This document shows positions 1 to 8,827 of a DNA stretch of 64,000 nucleotides, in pieces; position 1 is the stretch's first letter; every line of letters begins with the position of its first letter. The notes under the pieces were generated by a model. It was not told the origin of the DNA. It ran no database searches and saw only the letters and a list, made by a program, of their open reading frames with translations. The DNA is taken from contig NZ_CM001240.1 of the NCBI RefSeq assembly GCF_000230835.1, positions 1,806,501 to 1,870,500 of the forward strand, in the 5' to 3' direction. Both the position numbers and the translations under genes were made by a program. The DNA comes from Clostridium sp. DL-VIII. Its GTDB lineage: Bacteria > Bacillota > Clostridia > Clostridiales > Clostridiaceae.

Positions 1-624
1 ACAGTTATAGCAATTACAAAAGGAAACAACACAGCTGAAAATATAGAGAGAAACTTTGGAATGCCAAATCCGGAAGGATATAGAAAAGCATTAAGACTTA
101 TGAAGCAGGCTGAAAAATTTAAGAGACCTGTCATCTGTTTTGTAGATACGCCAGGTGCATTTCCTGGGCTTGGAGCAGAAGAAAGAGGGCAAGGTCAAGC
201 TATAGCAAATAATCTTTTTGAATTAAGCAGATTAAAGACTCCAATAATATCTATTTTAGCAGGTGAAGGCGGAAGTGGCGGAGCACTCGCTTTAGCAGTT
301 GCTGATAAAGTGTTTATGTTGGAACACTCAATATATTCAATTTTATCACCAGAAGGATTTGCATCTATTTTATGGAAGGATGCAAGCCGTGCAAAAGAAG
401 CAGCATCAGTTATGAAAATTACAGCTAAAGATTTAAAAGATTTTGGAATAATAGATGATATAATAAAAGAACCTAGAGGCGGCGCTCATAAAAATCAGAT
501 TAAAACAGCAGAAGCAATTAAGAAGACAATTGCAAGTGCGCTTCAGGAATTAAGAGAAAAAGATTTAAACACTTTAATTGAAGATAGATATGATAAATTT
601 AGAAAAATGGGAAACTTTTATTAA
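1..624 (+). CDS. accA: Acetyl-CoA carboxylase carboxyltransferase subunit alpha (5' end outside window)
   Basis: The reading frame is open from base 1, so the N-terminus lies upstream and about 207 C-terminal residues are visible. The protein is the alpha half of the carboxyltransferase that moves CO2 from carboxybiotin to acetyl-CoA, the first step of fatty acid synthesis. The crotonase-like fold is marked by the [10 protein letters not shown] stretch and the glycine-rich [12 protein letters not shown] oxyanion-hole segment, followed by the [15 protein letters not shown] motif. These are typical of AccA. In clostridia accA usually ends the fab/acc operon, and the terminator-like hairpin just after the stop fits that position. 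Confidence 0.96.
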   Translation, partial: TVIAITKGNNTAENIERNFGMPNPEGYRKALRLMKQAEKFKRPVICFVDTPGAFPGLGAEERGQGQAIANNLFELSRLKTPIISILAGEGGSGGALALAVADKVFMLEHSIYSILSPEGFASILWKDASRAKEAASVMKITAKDLKDFGIIDDIIKEPRGGAHKNQIKTAEAIKKTIASALQELREKDLNTLIEDRYDKFRKMGNFY

Positions 625-647
625 TAAGAACTAATATGTTATATATG

Positions 648-689
648 AAGGTATGCACTAATTATGTGTGTGCCTTATTTTTATTTTCA
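648..689 (+). terminator. Terminator after accA
   Basis: An 11-bp stem (AAGGTATGCAC with GTGTGTGCCTT, three G-U wobbles) is followed by a T-rich run. It probably ends the fatty acid synthesis operon. Confidence 0.6.
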
Positions 690-797
690 TGTGCCTAAAT
701 TTTATTTTATATATACAATTAGAAGCATATAATATTGATTAATAAAGAGAGAACTTATGTGTTATACTTAAATAATAAAGTGAGGTGCTTAAAGCTT

Positions 798-1211
798 ATG
801 GAAAGTAATAGTACAAAGGTTGCAAAAATTGCTACTAGAATGGCTATATGCGATAGACATGAAGAAGAACATTTAAAAAAATTTTATAGTGAAAAAGGAA
901 TAAAGGTAACAGCCGTAAATATAGGTGGGAATATTAATTCATCAGTATCAAAAATTCTTGAAAGTGCATTAGTTGCAGCAAAAAGAAATGAGCTCATAAG
1001 AGAAGAACATCTGCATGAAGGAGCTGTCATTGGTGCAACCAGAGATGCAATAATTCAAATTTCAGAGCGAGCTAATGGCTTGAATGTTGGAGGCAAAATT
1101 GGAATAGCAAGAGGCGGAGAGCATATATCGGTATGTATATTTTTAAATATTGGATTATTACATCTAGATGAAATAGTTATAGGAATAGGGCATAGAGCAT
1201 TACCATTATGA
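798..1211 (+). CDS. hutP: HutP-family RNA-binding regulator-like protein
   Basis: 137 residues. The segments VAKIATRMAIC and the C-terminal IGIARGGEHISVCIFLNIGLLHLDEIVIGIGHRAL match the HutP family. In Bacillus, HutP is a histidine- and Mg-dependent RNA-binding antiterminator of the histidine-use operon. The start is placed at ATG 798 because GAGGTG lies 10 bases upstream; an in-frame TTG at 735 would add 21 poorly conserved residues and lacks a good ribosome-binding site. No hut genes are nearby, so the target in this organism cannot be read from context. The gene stands alone between two terminators. Confidence 0.82.
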   Translation: MESNSTKVAKIATRMAICDRHEEEHLKKFYSEKGIKVTAVNIGGNINSSVSKILESALVAAKRNELIREEHLHEGAVIGATRDAIIQISERANGLNVGGKIGIARGGEHISVCIFLNIGLLHLDEIVIGIGHRALPL

Positions 1212-1325
1212 GTCTAAGTATATTTTCCTTTTTAAATTGTAGAAAAAATGGTAGAGAAATATTGAATCATAGAACACTATTTGGATAAAATTTGAAAATA
1301 TTATTAATAAATTAAAATGAAATAA

Positions 1326-1367
1326 AAATTCAGCAGTGAGAAACAATCTTGTTGCTGAATTTTTTGA
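1326..1367 (+). terminator. Terminator after the hutP-family gene
   Basis: Stem AAATTCAGCA / TGCTGAATTT with a loop of about 17 bases, followed by a T run. Confidence 0.75.
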
Positions 1368-1508
1368 TTGCACTTATTATATAAAATGTGGGGTAAAGAT
1401 AGGGAATCATTGAAAAATCAGAAATATAATACTATTTAAATGGTGGAAATTAATTGTAGAAAAAGTTTATTAAAATTCAAGAGTTTTTGTCAAAAGATAA
1501 ATGTTTTA

Positions 1509-1517
1509 TGATATAAT
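1509..1517 (+). promoter_or_regulatory. Extended -10 promoter of the polysaccharide locus
   Basis: TG-A-TATAAT is a full extended -10 element. A TTGTCA at 1487-1492 could be a -35, but the 19-base spacing is long. The position, about 165 bases before the first locus gene, leaves a leader that contains a 12-codon open frame. Confidence 0.5.
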
Positions 1518-1566
1518 GTTAATTGGTAAAAAAATAGACAAGTTATTAAAAATTAGGGGGATAAGT

Positions 1567-1605
1567 ATGAGGAAGGAAATTAATTTAGAAGTATATATCA
1601 GCTAA
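1567..1605 (+). CDS. Possible 12-codon leader peptide
   Basis: ATG 1567 is preceded by TTAGGGGG at a good distance (about 7 bases) and runs for 12 codons (MRKEINLEVYIS) to TAA. Its ribosome-binding site is stronger than that of the Wzz-like gene downstream. It lies in the leader of the polysaccharide operon. It could be a regulatory leader peptide or simply chance; no rare-codon or repeat-residue run points to an attenuation mechanism. Confidence 0.3.
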   Translation: MRKEINLEVYIS

Positions 1606-1681
1606 TCATATTATTGTAAATAATATTTAATGAAGGCAAATGTGAATCTAAAATATAATAAATATGGAGAGAGTTTGACGA

Positions 1682-2383
1682 ATGAATAGCGAAGAGATTA
1701 TAAAAAATGAAGAAAGTATTAGAATTGAAGAAATAATAGATATACTAATGAAAAGATGGAAGATGATAGTATCTATAACACTTACAGCAACTATCTTAGC
1801 TGGACTTGTAAGCTTTTTTGTAATTGCGCCAAAATATGAATCAAATACAAAAGTTTTTATAGGAAAAGAAAATACAAATTCTAAAGACCAAAGCTATAAC
1901 AGCAGTGATGTTCAAATGTATCAACAATTGCTAAAGACTTATGCAGAGGTTGTAAAAACAAATGATTTAGTTGAAAAAGCAATAGAAAAAACAGGAGCGG
2001 ACATAAATTCGCAAGACGTTTTAGATAATTTGACAGTTACGCCAACAGCTAATACTCAAATATTAGAAATAAAATATGTAAGTAAAAATAAAAATCAAAG
2101 TGAAGAAATATTACAGGCCATTTCTGACCAGTTTATAAAGACAGCTACAGAACTTATACCAAATGGTAATGTTAAAGTAGTAGAACAAGTGAAATTGCCT
2201 GAGCAGCCAGTTAGTCCTAATAAAAAATTAAATATAGCTATTGCTTTTTTACTTGGCTTAATGGTAAGTGTAGGCCTAGCGTTTTTACTAGAATTTATGG
2301 ATAATACATTTAAAACAAAAGAGCAGTTAGAACAAATTTTAGAGGTGCCTGTTATTGGTGCAATTCCAGATGATTTAGATTAG
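1682..2383 (+). CDS. Wzz/CpsC-type polysaccharide chain-length and kinase-activator protein
   Basis: 233 residues with the Wzz plan: cytoplasmic N-terminus, TM helix at about 30-52, an extracytoplasmic region, the PTANTQILEI motif near 120, a proline-rich VKLPEQPVSPNKK segment before the second TM helix at about 186-206, and a cytoplasmic tail ending VPVIGAIPDD. In Gram-positive bacteria this protein (CpsC, CapA, YwqC) sets polymer length and activates the separate BY-kinase, whose gene follows 10 bases later. It is a close relative of the N-terminal half of the fused protein at 27762-29141. The start has GGAGAG upstream. Confidence 0.93.
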   Translation: MNSEEIIKNEESIRIEEIIDILMKRWKMIVSITLTATILAGLVSFFVIAPKYESNTKVFIGKENTNSKDQSYNSSDVQMYQQLLKTYAEVVKTNDLVEKAIEKTGADINSQDVLDNLTVTPTANTQILEIKYVSKNKNQSEEILQAISDQFIKTATELIPNGNVKVVEQVKLPEQPVSPNKKLNIAIAFLLGLMVSVGLAFLLEFMDNTFKTKEQLEQILEVPVIGAIPDDLD

Positions 2384-2393
2384 GGGGATATAG

Positions 2394-3116
2394 ATGTTTA
2401 AGGCGAGAAAGTTAGAAAAGGCAGTGGCAAGCCAACAATATAGGGGATTCGTAGTTGAAAAGAAGCCTAAATCAATAGTTTCTGAAGCATATAGAACTTT
2501 AAGAACTAATATTCAATATTCATCATTTGATAAACAGATAAGGACTATAGTTGTAACAAGTGCGGAAGCAGCAGAAGGAAAGTCAACAGTTTCAGGAAAT
2601 TTAGCATTATCATTTGCTCAAAATGAGAAAAAAGTAATAATAGTAGACTGTGACTTAAGAAAACCTTCAGTACATAAGAATTTTAAAGTATCTAATTTAA
2701 AGGGATTATCAGAAGTGCTTATAGGAAAAGAAGAATTGGATAATGTTGTATTAAAGCGTAATGATAATCTAGACATACTTACATCAGGCAAAATTCCTCC
2801 AAATCCATCGGAAATGTTATCATCAAGCAGCATGACTAAGTTAATAGAAGCGTTAAGAGAAAGATACGATATAGTTATTCTAGACAGCGCACCGCTTCAA
2901 GCTGTAACAGATGCACAGATTCTTTCAACAAAAGCTGATGGGACTATTTTGGTTGTAAGAGCAAAAAGAACAAGCAGAGAATCTGTAATTGATGCTAAGA
3001 GACTTTTAGATAAAGTAGGAGCAAATATATTAGGAACTGTATTGCACGCAGTAGAGAATACAAGAGGAAAGTATTATTACTATTATGGAACTAAAGATGA
3101 TGAAAAGAAGAATTAA
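2394..3116 (+). CDS. BY-kinase (CpsD/YwqD-type tyrosine autokinase)
   Basis: 240 residues. A cytoplasmic P-loop tyrosine kinase that works with the Wzz-like partner encoded just upstream. Visible motifs are the bacterial Walker A SAEAAEGKST (Lys63), Walker A' VIIVDCDLRKP (about 81-91), a Walker B region ending in ILDSAPLQAVTDA, and a C-terminal tyrosine cluster (GKYYYYYGTK) that is the usual autophosphorylation site. The conserved EAYRTLRTNIQY sits near residue 31. Phosphorylation is probably reversed by the phosphatase at 3530. The start ATG has GGGGGA five bases upstream. A long hairpin lies after the stop and separates this gene from the phosphatase. Confidence 0.95.
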   Translation: MFKARKLEKAVASQQYRGFVVEKKPKSIVSEAYRTLRTNIQYSSFDKQIRTIVVTSAEAAEGKSTVSGNLALSFAQNEKKVIIVDCDLRKPSVHKNFKVSNLKGLSEVLIGKEELDNVVLKRNDNLDILTSGKIPPNPSEMLSSSSMTKLIEALRERYDIVILDSAPLQAVTDAQILSTKADGTILVVRAKRTSRESVIDAKRLLDKVGANILGTVLHAVENTRGKYYYYYGTKDDEKKN

Positions 3117-3129
3117 TTATAATTAATCG

Positions 3130-3314
3130 AAATCAGTAACATGTTGTATTTCGGTTTCTAAGAAATTTAGATGGGTGATTCTAAGAACAGAAGTTGTGCC
3201 CAAAATGCTTGCCTCAGAAATTAATTCTGAACAAGCATTTTGGAACAACTTCTGTTCAAGAATCACACCATCTAAATTCCTAATGAAACGCTGCATACAA
3301 CATGTTACTGATTT
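3130..3314 (+). repeat. Long imperfect inverted repeat (about 185 bp)
   Basis: The outer arms are an exact 19-bp pair (3130-3148 and 3296-3314, AAATCAGTAACATGTTGTA and its complement). Further inside, the arms around 3161-3211 and 3233-3288 pair with few mismatches through the segments GGTGATTCT / AGAATCACACC, GAACAGAAGTTGT / ACAACTTCTGTTC and CAAAATGCTTG / CAAGCATTTTG. The loop has a small TCAGAA/TTCTGA palindrome. No coding frame is present. It could be a folded mRNA processing or stability element, a weak terminator, or a miniature transposable element; no T run follows the stem. Confidence 0.85.
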
Positions 3315-3529
3315 TTGGTTTAGTAATATGATTAAGTTTAGTGAATTTTAATGGCTATTATAAAAACAAGGTTGCTTATGTGGTTATTTGTGAAAAATAT
3401 AGCAGAAGATGTTCGAGAAAGGAATTCTATGATTTAAATTCTCTCTTTTCTGCATATGTTAATAGGTTTATGGATAAATATAGGCATAATGAATAATTGT
3501 GTATTATGATAATATAAGGAGGATTTATG

Positions 3530-4288
3530 ATGATAGATATTCATTCACATATAATTCCAGGAATTGATGATGGATCTAAAAGCATGGAAATAACTATAAA
3601 AATGCTTAAAAATGCAGAAAAAGACGGGACTAAAGAAATTGTAGCCACTCCTCATTATCTCCTTGAGTATGGAGAAGCTAGAATTGATGAAGTAAAGGGT
3701 TATGTAAAAGAAATTAATAAAATTTTAGAAAATAATAAAATAGACATAAAAGTATATAGCGGACAGGAAGTATATTTTACTGAAAGAATAATAGAAGATT
3801 ACGTTAAAGGAAATATCGGAACAATAAATGATTCAAGATATATGTTAATTGAATTTGACATGCATAAGTTTGAAGAAAATGCATTTGATATACTTTATGA
3901 ACTTCAAGTTAGAGATATAATTCCAATAATAGCACATCCTGAAAGATATAAATTTTTTAAGGAAAAGCCATCATTTATTAATGCTTTTATTGATCTGGGC
4001 TATTTATTTCAAATGAATGCTGGAAGCATAGAAGGAAAATATGGAGAGAGTGCAAGAAAGACAGCTAAGGTGTTTTTAGATAAAAATATTTATAACTTTA
4101 TTGGCTCTGATGCACATAATGCAGAAACTAGAAATACAGGAATTAAGGAAGCTTTAGCTTTAATAGGAGAAGTTAATAAAAATATAATTGAAAGCAGTTC
4201 AGCTAAATTGTTAAATAATGAAATGATAGATTTTAAAGGAGAGAAGATTAAAGAAAAAAAATCCATATTCTCATTTCTTAGGAAATAA
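3530..4288 (+). CDS. PHP-type protein-tyrosine phosphatase (CpsB/YwqE family)
   Basis: 252 residues. The metal-binding motifs of the PHP phosphatases are all visible: DIHSHIIPGIDDGS at the N-terminus, ATPHYL near 41, IIAHPERY near 146 and GSDAHN near 204. These enzymes remove phosphate from the BY-kinase tyrosine cluster and so tune polymer synthesis. Two start codons lie in tandem (3527 and 3530). The second is preferred because AAGGAGG ends seven bases before it. The gap of about 400 bases to the kinase gene, filled by a large hairpin, is unusual for this tightly linked pair. Confidence 0.93.
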   Translation: MIDIHSHIIPGIDDGSKSMEITIKMLKNAEKDGTKEIVATPHYLLEYGEARIDEVKGYVKEINKILENNKIDIKVYSGQEVYFTERIIEDYVKGNIGTINDSRYMLIEFDMHKFEENAFDILYELQVRDIIPIIAHPERYKFFKEKPSFINAFIDLGYLFQMNAGSIEGKYGESARKTAKVFLDKNIYNFIGSDAHNAETRNTGIKEALALIGEVNKNIIESSSAKLLNNEMIDFKGEKIKEKKSIFSFLRK

Positions 4289-4352
4289 AAAGAAATTTAT
4301 CATTTTAAAATAATATAAATGATTACATTATTAAAGAAACCTTAAGGAAATC

Positions 4353-4381
4353 TTAACAAAATGTAAATAATATGCTACAAT
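4353..4381 (+). promoter_or_regulatory. Promoter before the priming sugar transferase
   Basis: TTAACA (4353-4358), 17 bases, then TG-C-TACAAT with the -10 at 4376-4381. This close match to a vegetative promoter, about 120 bases before the transferase gene, suggests that the biosynthetic part of the locus can be transcribed apart from the regulatory trio. Confidence 0.6.
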
Positions 4382-4510
4382 AAGAATAATTTGGTGATAA
4401 AATATTACTTATCCTATAAGAGTAAAAAATAGGAATATATAAATGTTTTTTGCATAAGAATTATTATATAAATTGTTCAGAGTATTATATTTTGTAAGGA
4501 GGACAGTAAG

Positions 4511-5176
4511 GTGCAGCAACTGGAAGTAGATAGCGATGAAGTCTTATTTGAGGATAGCAGTGAAGTCATAGGAACGGGGTATTACTTCTTTAAAAGAACT
4601 ATAGATGTAATCTGCTCGATTATAGGACTTATAATTTTAAGTCCTATAATTTTGGTAACAGCCATTTTAATTAAACTTGAGTCAAAAGGTAACTGTATTT
4701 TTTCTCAGGAGAGAATAGGGTTAAACGGAAAAAAATTTATTATGTATAAGTTTAGATCTATGGTGGTTAATGCAGAAGATTTAAAGGACGAGCTATATGA
4801 CAGAAATGAAATGAATGGACCAATGTTCAAGATAAAAGAAGATCCAAGAGTAACAAAAGTTGGCAGATTTATTAGAAAGACAAGCATAGATGAGCTTCCT
4901 CAATTAATAAACGTTTTAAAAGGTGAAATGAGTCTTGTAGGCCCGAGGCCATCGCTGCCTAAAGAAGTGCTGGAATTCGAAGAATGGATGATTGAGAGGC
5001 TTAGTGTAAAGCCGGGGCTTACATGTTACTGGCAGGTATTAGGACGAAGTGATATTGGTTTTGAAGAGTGGATGAAATTGGACATTAAATATGTAAAGGA
5101 AAGAAATACCTTGGTTGATCTGAAGCTTATAATAAAGACATTTAAGGTGCTGTTAGGTGATAAGCATGCAAGATAG
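4511..5176 (+). CDS. Undecaprenyl-phosphate sugar-1-phosphate transferase (priming enzyme)
   Basis: 221 residues of the bacterial sugar transferase (WbaP/PglC-like) family, which starts repeat-unit assembly by moving a sugar-1-phosphate onto undecaprenyl phosphate. One hydrophobic segment (about 30-57) precedes the catalytic domain. Conserved motifs are KRTIDVICS, YKFRSMVVNAE, TKVGRFIRKTSIDELPQL, SLVGPRPS and KPGLTCYWQVLGRSDI. The start is GTG with AAGGAGG upstream. It is a close paralogue of the product of 31252-31917. The donor sugar (galactose, glucose or N-acetylated) cannot be told from sequence alone. Confidence 0.94.
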   Translation: MQQLEVDSDEVLFEDSSEVIGTGYYFFKRTIDVICSIIGLIILSPIILVTAILIKLESKGNCIFSQERIGLNGKKFIMYKFRSMVVNAEDLKDELYDRNEMNGPMFKIKEDPRVTKVGRFIRKTSIDELPQLINVLKGEMSLVGPRPSLPKEVLEFEEWMIERLSVKPGLTCYWQVLGRSDIGFEEWMKLDIKYVKERNTLVDLKLIIKTFKVLLGDKHAR

Positions 5177-5186
5177 GGGTAGTGGT

Positions 5187-6359
5187 ATGAAAGTAGCAAT
5201 GATAGGTCATAAACGAGTTCCATCCCGTGAGGGAGGAGTAGAAGTAGTAGTAGAAGAACTTTCCACACGCATGGTAAAACAGGGGATACAAGTAGATATT
5301 TATAATCGAAGTGGATATAATGTAGCTGGAAGAAAATATGATGTTAAGAGCAATAATTGTAAGAATTATAGAGGTTGTAAAATTGTTACTATTCCTACTT
5401 TTCAAAATAAAAAGCTAAATGCAATTATTTATTCGTTCCTAGCTACTGTAAGAGCTTTATTAGGGCGCTATGATGTGATTCATTTTCACGCAGAGGGTCC
5501 TTGCTCTATGATTTGGATTCCACATTTACTAGGCATATATACTGTTGCTACAATTCATGGTTTGGACTGGCAGAGATCTAAGTGGGGAGGATTTGCAACT
5601 AAATATTTAAAGTTTGGTGAGAGAATGGCTGCTAAATACGCAGATGAAATAATAGTACTGTCTAGAAATGTTCAACAATACTTTAAGGATAACTATAAAA
5701 GAGATACGGTTTATATTCCTAATGGTATTAATGAAACTAAGATTGCAGAAGCACAAATTATAACTGAAAAGTACAATATACAAAAAGGGGATTATATATT
5801 ATTTCTAGCAAGACTTGTTCCTGAAAAAGGGCTTGATTATCTACTAGAAGCTTTTGAAAAAATTGATACAGACAAGAAACTGGTGATTGCTGGAGGTAGT
5901 AGTCACACGAATGATTATGTTGAATCTATAAAGAAGAAAGTTGATAAGATTAATGAAAAGTCAGCTAAAGATAAGCGTATTATTATGACTGGATTTGTTC
6001 AAGGCAAAGAGCTAGAAGAATTGTATAGTAATGCATATTTATATGTGCTTCCAAGTGATATTGAAGGAATGCCAATCAGTTTATTAGAAGCTATGAGTTA
6101 TGGAAACTGTTGCCTTGTTAGTGATATTGACGAGAATACAGAGGTTATTGGAATTCATGGGGAAAGCTTTATAAAGGGGGATGTAGAGAATCTTTATGAA
6201 AAGCTATGTGAATTAGTGCATGATAAAGATAAAGTTAAAAGTTATAAGGAAAATGTACAAGACTATGTACTAAATAAATATAGCTGGAATAAAGCTGTTG
6301 AGAAAACCGAAGTATTATATTCAAAGAAAAATAAATTGCTTATTGATATTTCAGAATGA
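5187..6359 (+). CDS. Glycosyltransferase family 4
   Basis: 390 residues, GT-B fold. The N-terminus MKVAMIGHKRVPSREGGVE is a typical acceptor-binding start. The C-terminal half has FLARLVPEKGLDYLLEAF and the donor-site motif SDIEGMPISLLEAMSYGNCCL, with the paired glutamates of retaining GT4 enzymes. The start is put at ATG 5187, with AGGGG upstream; a GTG at 5157 would overlap the preceding gene by 20 bases. It probably adds the second or a later sugar of the repeat unit. Substrate not predictable. Confidence 0.9.
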   Translation: MKVAMIGHKRVPSREGGVEVVVEELSTRMVKQGIQVDIYNRSGYNVAGRKYDVKSNNCKNYRGCKIVTIPTFQNKKLNAIIYSFLATVRALLGRYDVIHFHAEGPCSMIWIPHLLGIYTVATIHGLDWQRSKWGGFATKYLKFGERMAAKYADEIIVLSRNVQQYFKDNYKRDTVYIPNGINETKIAEAQIITEKYNIQKGDYILFLARLVPEKGLDYLLEAFEKIDTDKKLVIAGGSSHTNDYVESIKKKVDKINEKSAKDKRIIMTGFVQGKELEELYSNAYLYVLPSDIEGMPISLLEAMSYGNCCLVSDIDENTEVIGIHGESFIKGDVENLYEKLCELVHDKDKVKSYKENVQDYVLNKYSWNKAVEKTEVLYSKKNKLLIDISE

Positions 6360-6417
6360 ATTTTAATGTTATAAAAGACATCAAATCTTTGGAGAGAATA
6401 GTTAGGGGAATAGTTTG

Positions 6418-7620
6418 ATGAAAATATTAATGGTAAATAAATTTTTATATCCTAATGGTGGATCGGAAACGTATATATTTAAATTAGGGCAGTATCTTAG
6501 CTCTAAAGGACATGAAGTTCAATATTTTGGAATGGAACATGAAGAACGTTGCGTTGGTAATAATGTTGGAGCGTATACTTCAAATATGGATTTTCATTGT
6601 CATAGTAAATTTTCAAAAGTAACATATCCGATAAAAACAATATATTCATTTGAGGCAAGAAAAAAAATCAGAATGATTTTAGATGATTTTCAGCCGGACG
6701 TAGTGCACTTGAATAATTTTAATTATCAATTAACTCCGTCGATTATATTAGAGATGAAAAAATATGAAAAAGATACAAAACGAAAAGTGAAAATTATATT
6801 TACAGCACATGACTATCAGCTTTTGTGTCCAAATCATATGATGAATAACCCTAATACTCATGAAAATTGCGAGAAATGCCTTGGAGGTAAGTTTTGGAAC
6901 TGTGCTAAAGGAAAATGTATTCATGGATCTCTAGCAAAGAGTACTATAGGTACATTAGAGGCTAAATACTGGAATGTGAAAAAAGCATATAGAGACATAG
7001 ATAAAATTATATGCTGTAGTGAGTTTATGAAGTCAAAGATGGATACGAATCCTTTATTTAAAACAAAAACAGTTACACTTCATAATTTTATAGATGAAGT
7101 AGAATGGAAAGAGGTTAAGAAGAAGGATTATGTGTTGTATTTTGGAAGATTCTCTAAGGAGAAAGGCATTAAGACTCTAATTAATGTATGTAAAATGCTT
7201 CCGGAAGTGAAATTTATATTTGCAGGTTCAGGGCCGTTAGAAGTAGAAATAGAAAAGGAAGCTAATATTAAAAATGTAGGATTTCAATCAGGTAGTTCAT
7301 TAGAAAAATTAATTAGAGAAGCTAGATTTAGTGTTTATCCATCAGAATGGTATGAAAATTGTCCGTTTTCTGTAATGGAAAGTCAGATGTATGGAACACC
7401 GGTAGTAGGTGCTAACATTGGTGGTATATCGGAATTGATTCAGGTGCATGAGACAGGTGAGTTATTTGAAAGTGGCAACGCTGCTGAATTAAAAAAACAG
7501 ATATATAATTTATGGAATAATAAAGAAGTTACAGATTCCTATAGTAGAAATTGCAGAGAGATTAAGTTTGATAAAATAGAACAATATTACAAAAAAATTA
7601 TTAATATATATCAAGGATAG
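6418..7620 (+). CDS. Glycosyltransferase family 4
   Basis: 400 residues, GT-B fold. The start MKILMVNKFLYPNGGSETY has the glycine loop of GT4 enzymes. The donor domain shows LYFGRFSKEKGIKTLI and SEWYENCPFSVMESQMYGTPVVGANIGGISELI. A cysteine-rich insert near residues 138-165 (CPNHMMN..CEKCLGGKFWNCAKGKC) is seen in some members of this family. ATG 6418 follows an in-frame TTG at 6415; AGGGGAA upstream fits the ATG. It ends directly at the start of the radical SAM gene. Confidence 0.9.
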   Translation: MKILMVNKFLYPNGGSETYIFKLGQYLSSKGHEVQYFGMEHEERCVGNNVGAYTSNMDFHCHSKFSKVTYPIKTIYSFEARKKIRMILDDFQPDVVHLNNFNYQLTPSIILEMKKYEKDTKRKVKIIFTAHDYQLLCPNHMMNNPNTHENCEKCLGGKFWNCAKGKCIHGSLAKSTIGTLEAKYWNVKKAYRDIDKIICCSEFMKSKMDTNPLFKTKTVTLHNFIDEVEWKEVKKKDYVLYFGRFSKEKGIKTLINVCKMLPEVKFIFAGSGPLEVEIEKEANIKNVGFQSGSSLEKLIREARFSVYPSEWYENCPFSVMESQMYGTPVVGANIGGISELIQVHETGELFESGNAAELKKQIYNLWNNKEVTDSYSRNCREIKFDKIEQYYKKIINIYQG

Positions 7621-8805
7621 ATGGTGAAAAAGATTATGAAAAAACTAAATGGAACTGTTATTGTAACATATCGCTGTAATGCACGTTGTAATATGTGTAA
7701 TAGATATAAATGTCCTTCAAAACCAGATGAAGAATTATCAATAGAAACAATAAAAAAACTACCTGAAATGTATTTCACTAATATAACTGGTGGTGAGCCT
7801 TTTATTAGAACAGACTTAAAGGAAATTGTAAGAGAACTTTATAAAAAGTCTGAGAGAATAGTTATTTCAACTAATGGTTTCTTTACCGATAGAATTGTAG
7901 ATTTATGTAAAGAGTTCCCTAATATAGGTATACGTATTTCTATGGAGGGGCTTGAAAAAACTAACAATGATATTCGTGGGTTAGATGATGGATTTAATAA
8001 AGGATACGGGACGCTAAAGAAATTAGTGGAAATGGGAATGAAAGATGTTGGATTTGGAATGACTGTACAAGATACAAATGCAAAAGATTTAGTTCCTTTA
8101 TATAATTTATCAAATGAAATGAATATGGAATTTGCAACTGCATCATTACATAATAGTTTTTATTTTGTTGAAGCAAAGAATATAATAAAGAATCGCCCGA
8201 TGGTAGCTCAGGAATTTGAAAATTTAATCAATGAGTTACTAAAGTCTAATAGTCCTAAAAAGTGGTTTAGAGCATATTTCAATCATGGGTTAATTAATTA
8301 TATATATGGACAAGAACGTTTATTACCTTGTGATATGGCATTTGATACTTTCTTTATTGATCCATATGGAGATGTAATGCCGTGTAATGGAACTAAAGAT
8401 AAAGAAGTTATGGGTAATTTAAATGAACAATCTTGGGATGAATTATGGAATAGTAAAGAATCTGAAGAAGTTAGAAACAAAGTTAAATGTTGTGATAGAA
8501 ATTGTTGGATGATAGGTTCTGCATCACCAGCTATGAAGAAATATATTTGGAAGCCAGCTTTATGGGTTACTAAACATAAGTTCCTAAATATGTTTAAAGA
8601 CAAAAAATATAGCATGTATGAAAATAAAATTGTTTGTGAGTATCGTGATGGCAAAATTACAAAAGAGCAGTTAGATAAATGTAGCACTTGTGATATGTGT
8701 GCAACTGTCAACAATGGATTGAGCGTAGCATCTAGAGAACAGTTGAAGAACAAGACTGGTGAGCAAATTGTGAATGAAGATATTGAAGCACAGATGAAAA
8801 AATAA
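7621..8805 (+). CDS. Radical SAM/SPASM-domain protein in polysaccharide locus
   Basis: 394 residues. CNARCNMCNRYKC near residue 18 gives the CxxxCxxC site for the radical-SAM 4Fe-4S cluster, followed by NITGGEPF (the GGEP motif), VISTNGFF and GIRISMEG. The C-terminal part has many cysteines (LPCDMAF, VMPCNG, VKCCDRNCW, CSTCDMCA), consistent with a SPASM-type auxiliary cluster. Family members modify peptides or carbohydrates by radical chemistry; the substrate here is unknown, and the location among glycosyltransferases suggests a sugar or a glycan-linked substrate. Either ATG 7621 (directly after the previous stop) or ATG 7636 could be the start. Confidence 0.85.
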   Translation: MVKKIMKKLNGTVIVTYRCNARCNMCNRYKCPSKPDEELSIETIKKLPEMYFTNITGGEPFIRTDLKEIVRELYKKSERIVISTNGFFTDRIVDLCKEFPNIGIRISMEGLEKTNNDIRGLDDGFNKGYGTLKKLVEMGMKDVGFGMTVQDTNAKDLVPLYNLSNEMNMEFATASLHNSFYFVEAKNIIKNRPMVAQEFENLINELLKSNSPKKWFRAYFNHGLINYIYGQERLLPCDMAFDTFFIDPYGDVMPCNGTKDKEVMGNLNEQSWDELWNSKESEEVRNKVKCCDRNCWMIGSASPAMKKYIWKPALWVTKHKFLNMFKDKKYSMYENKIVCEYRDGKITKEQLDKCSTCDMCATVNNGLSVASREQLKNKTGEQIVNEDIEAQMKK

Positions 8806-8827
8806 ATATTGAAGGAGAAGATTGAAT

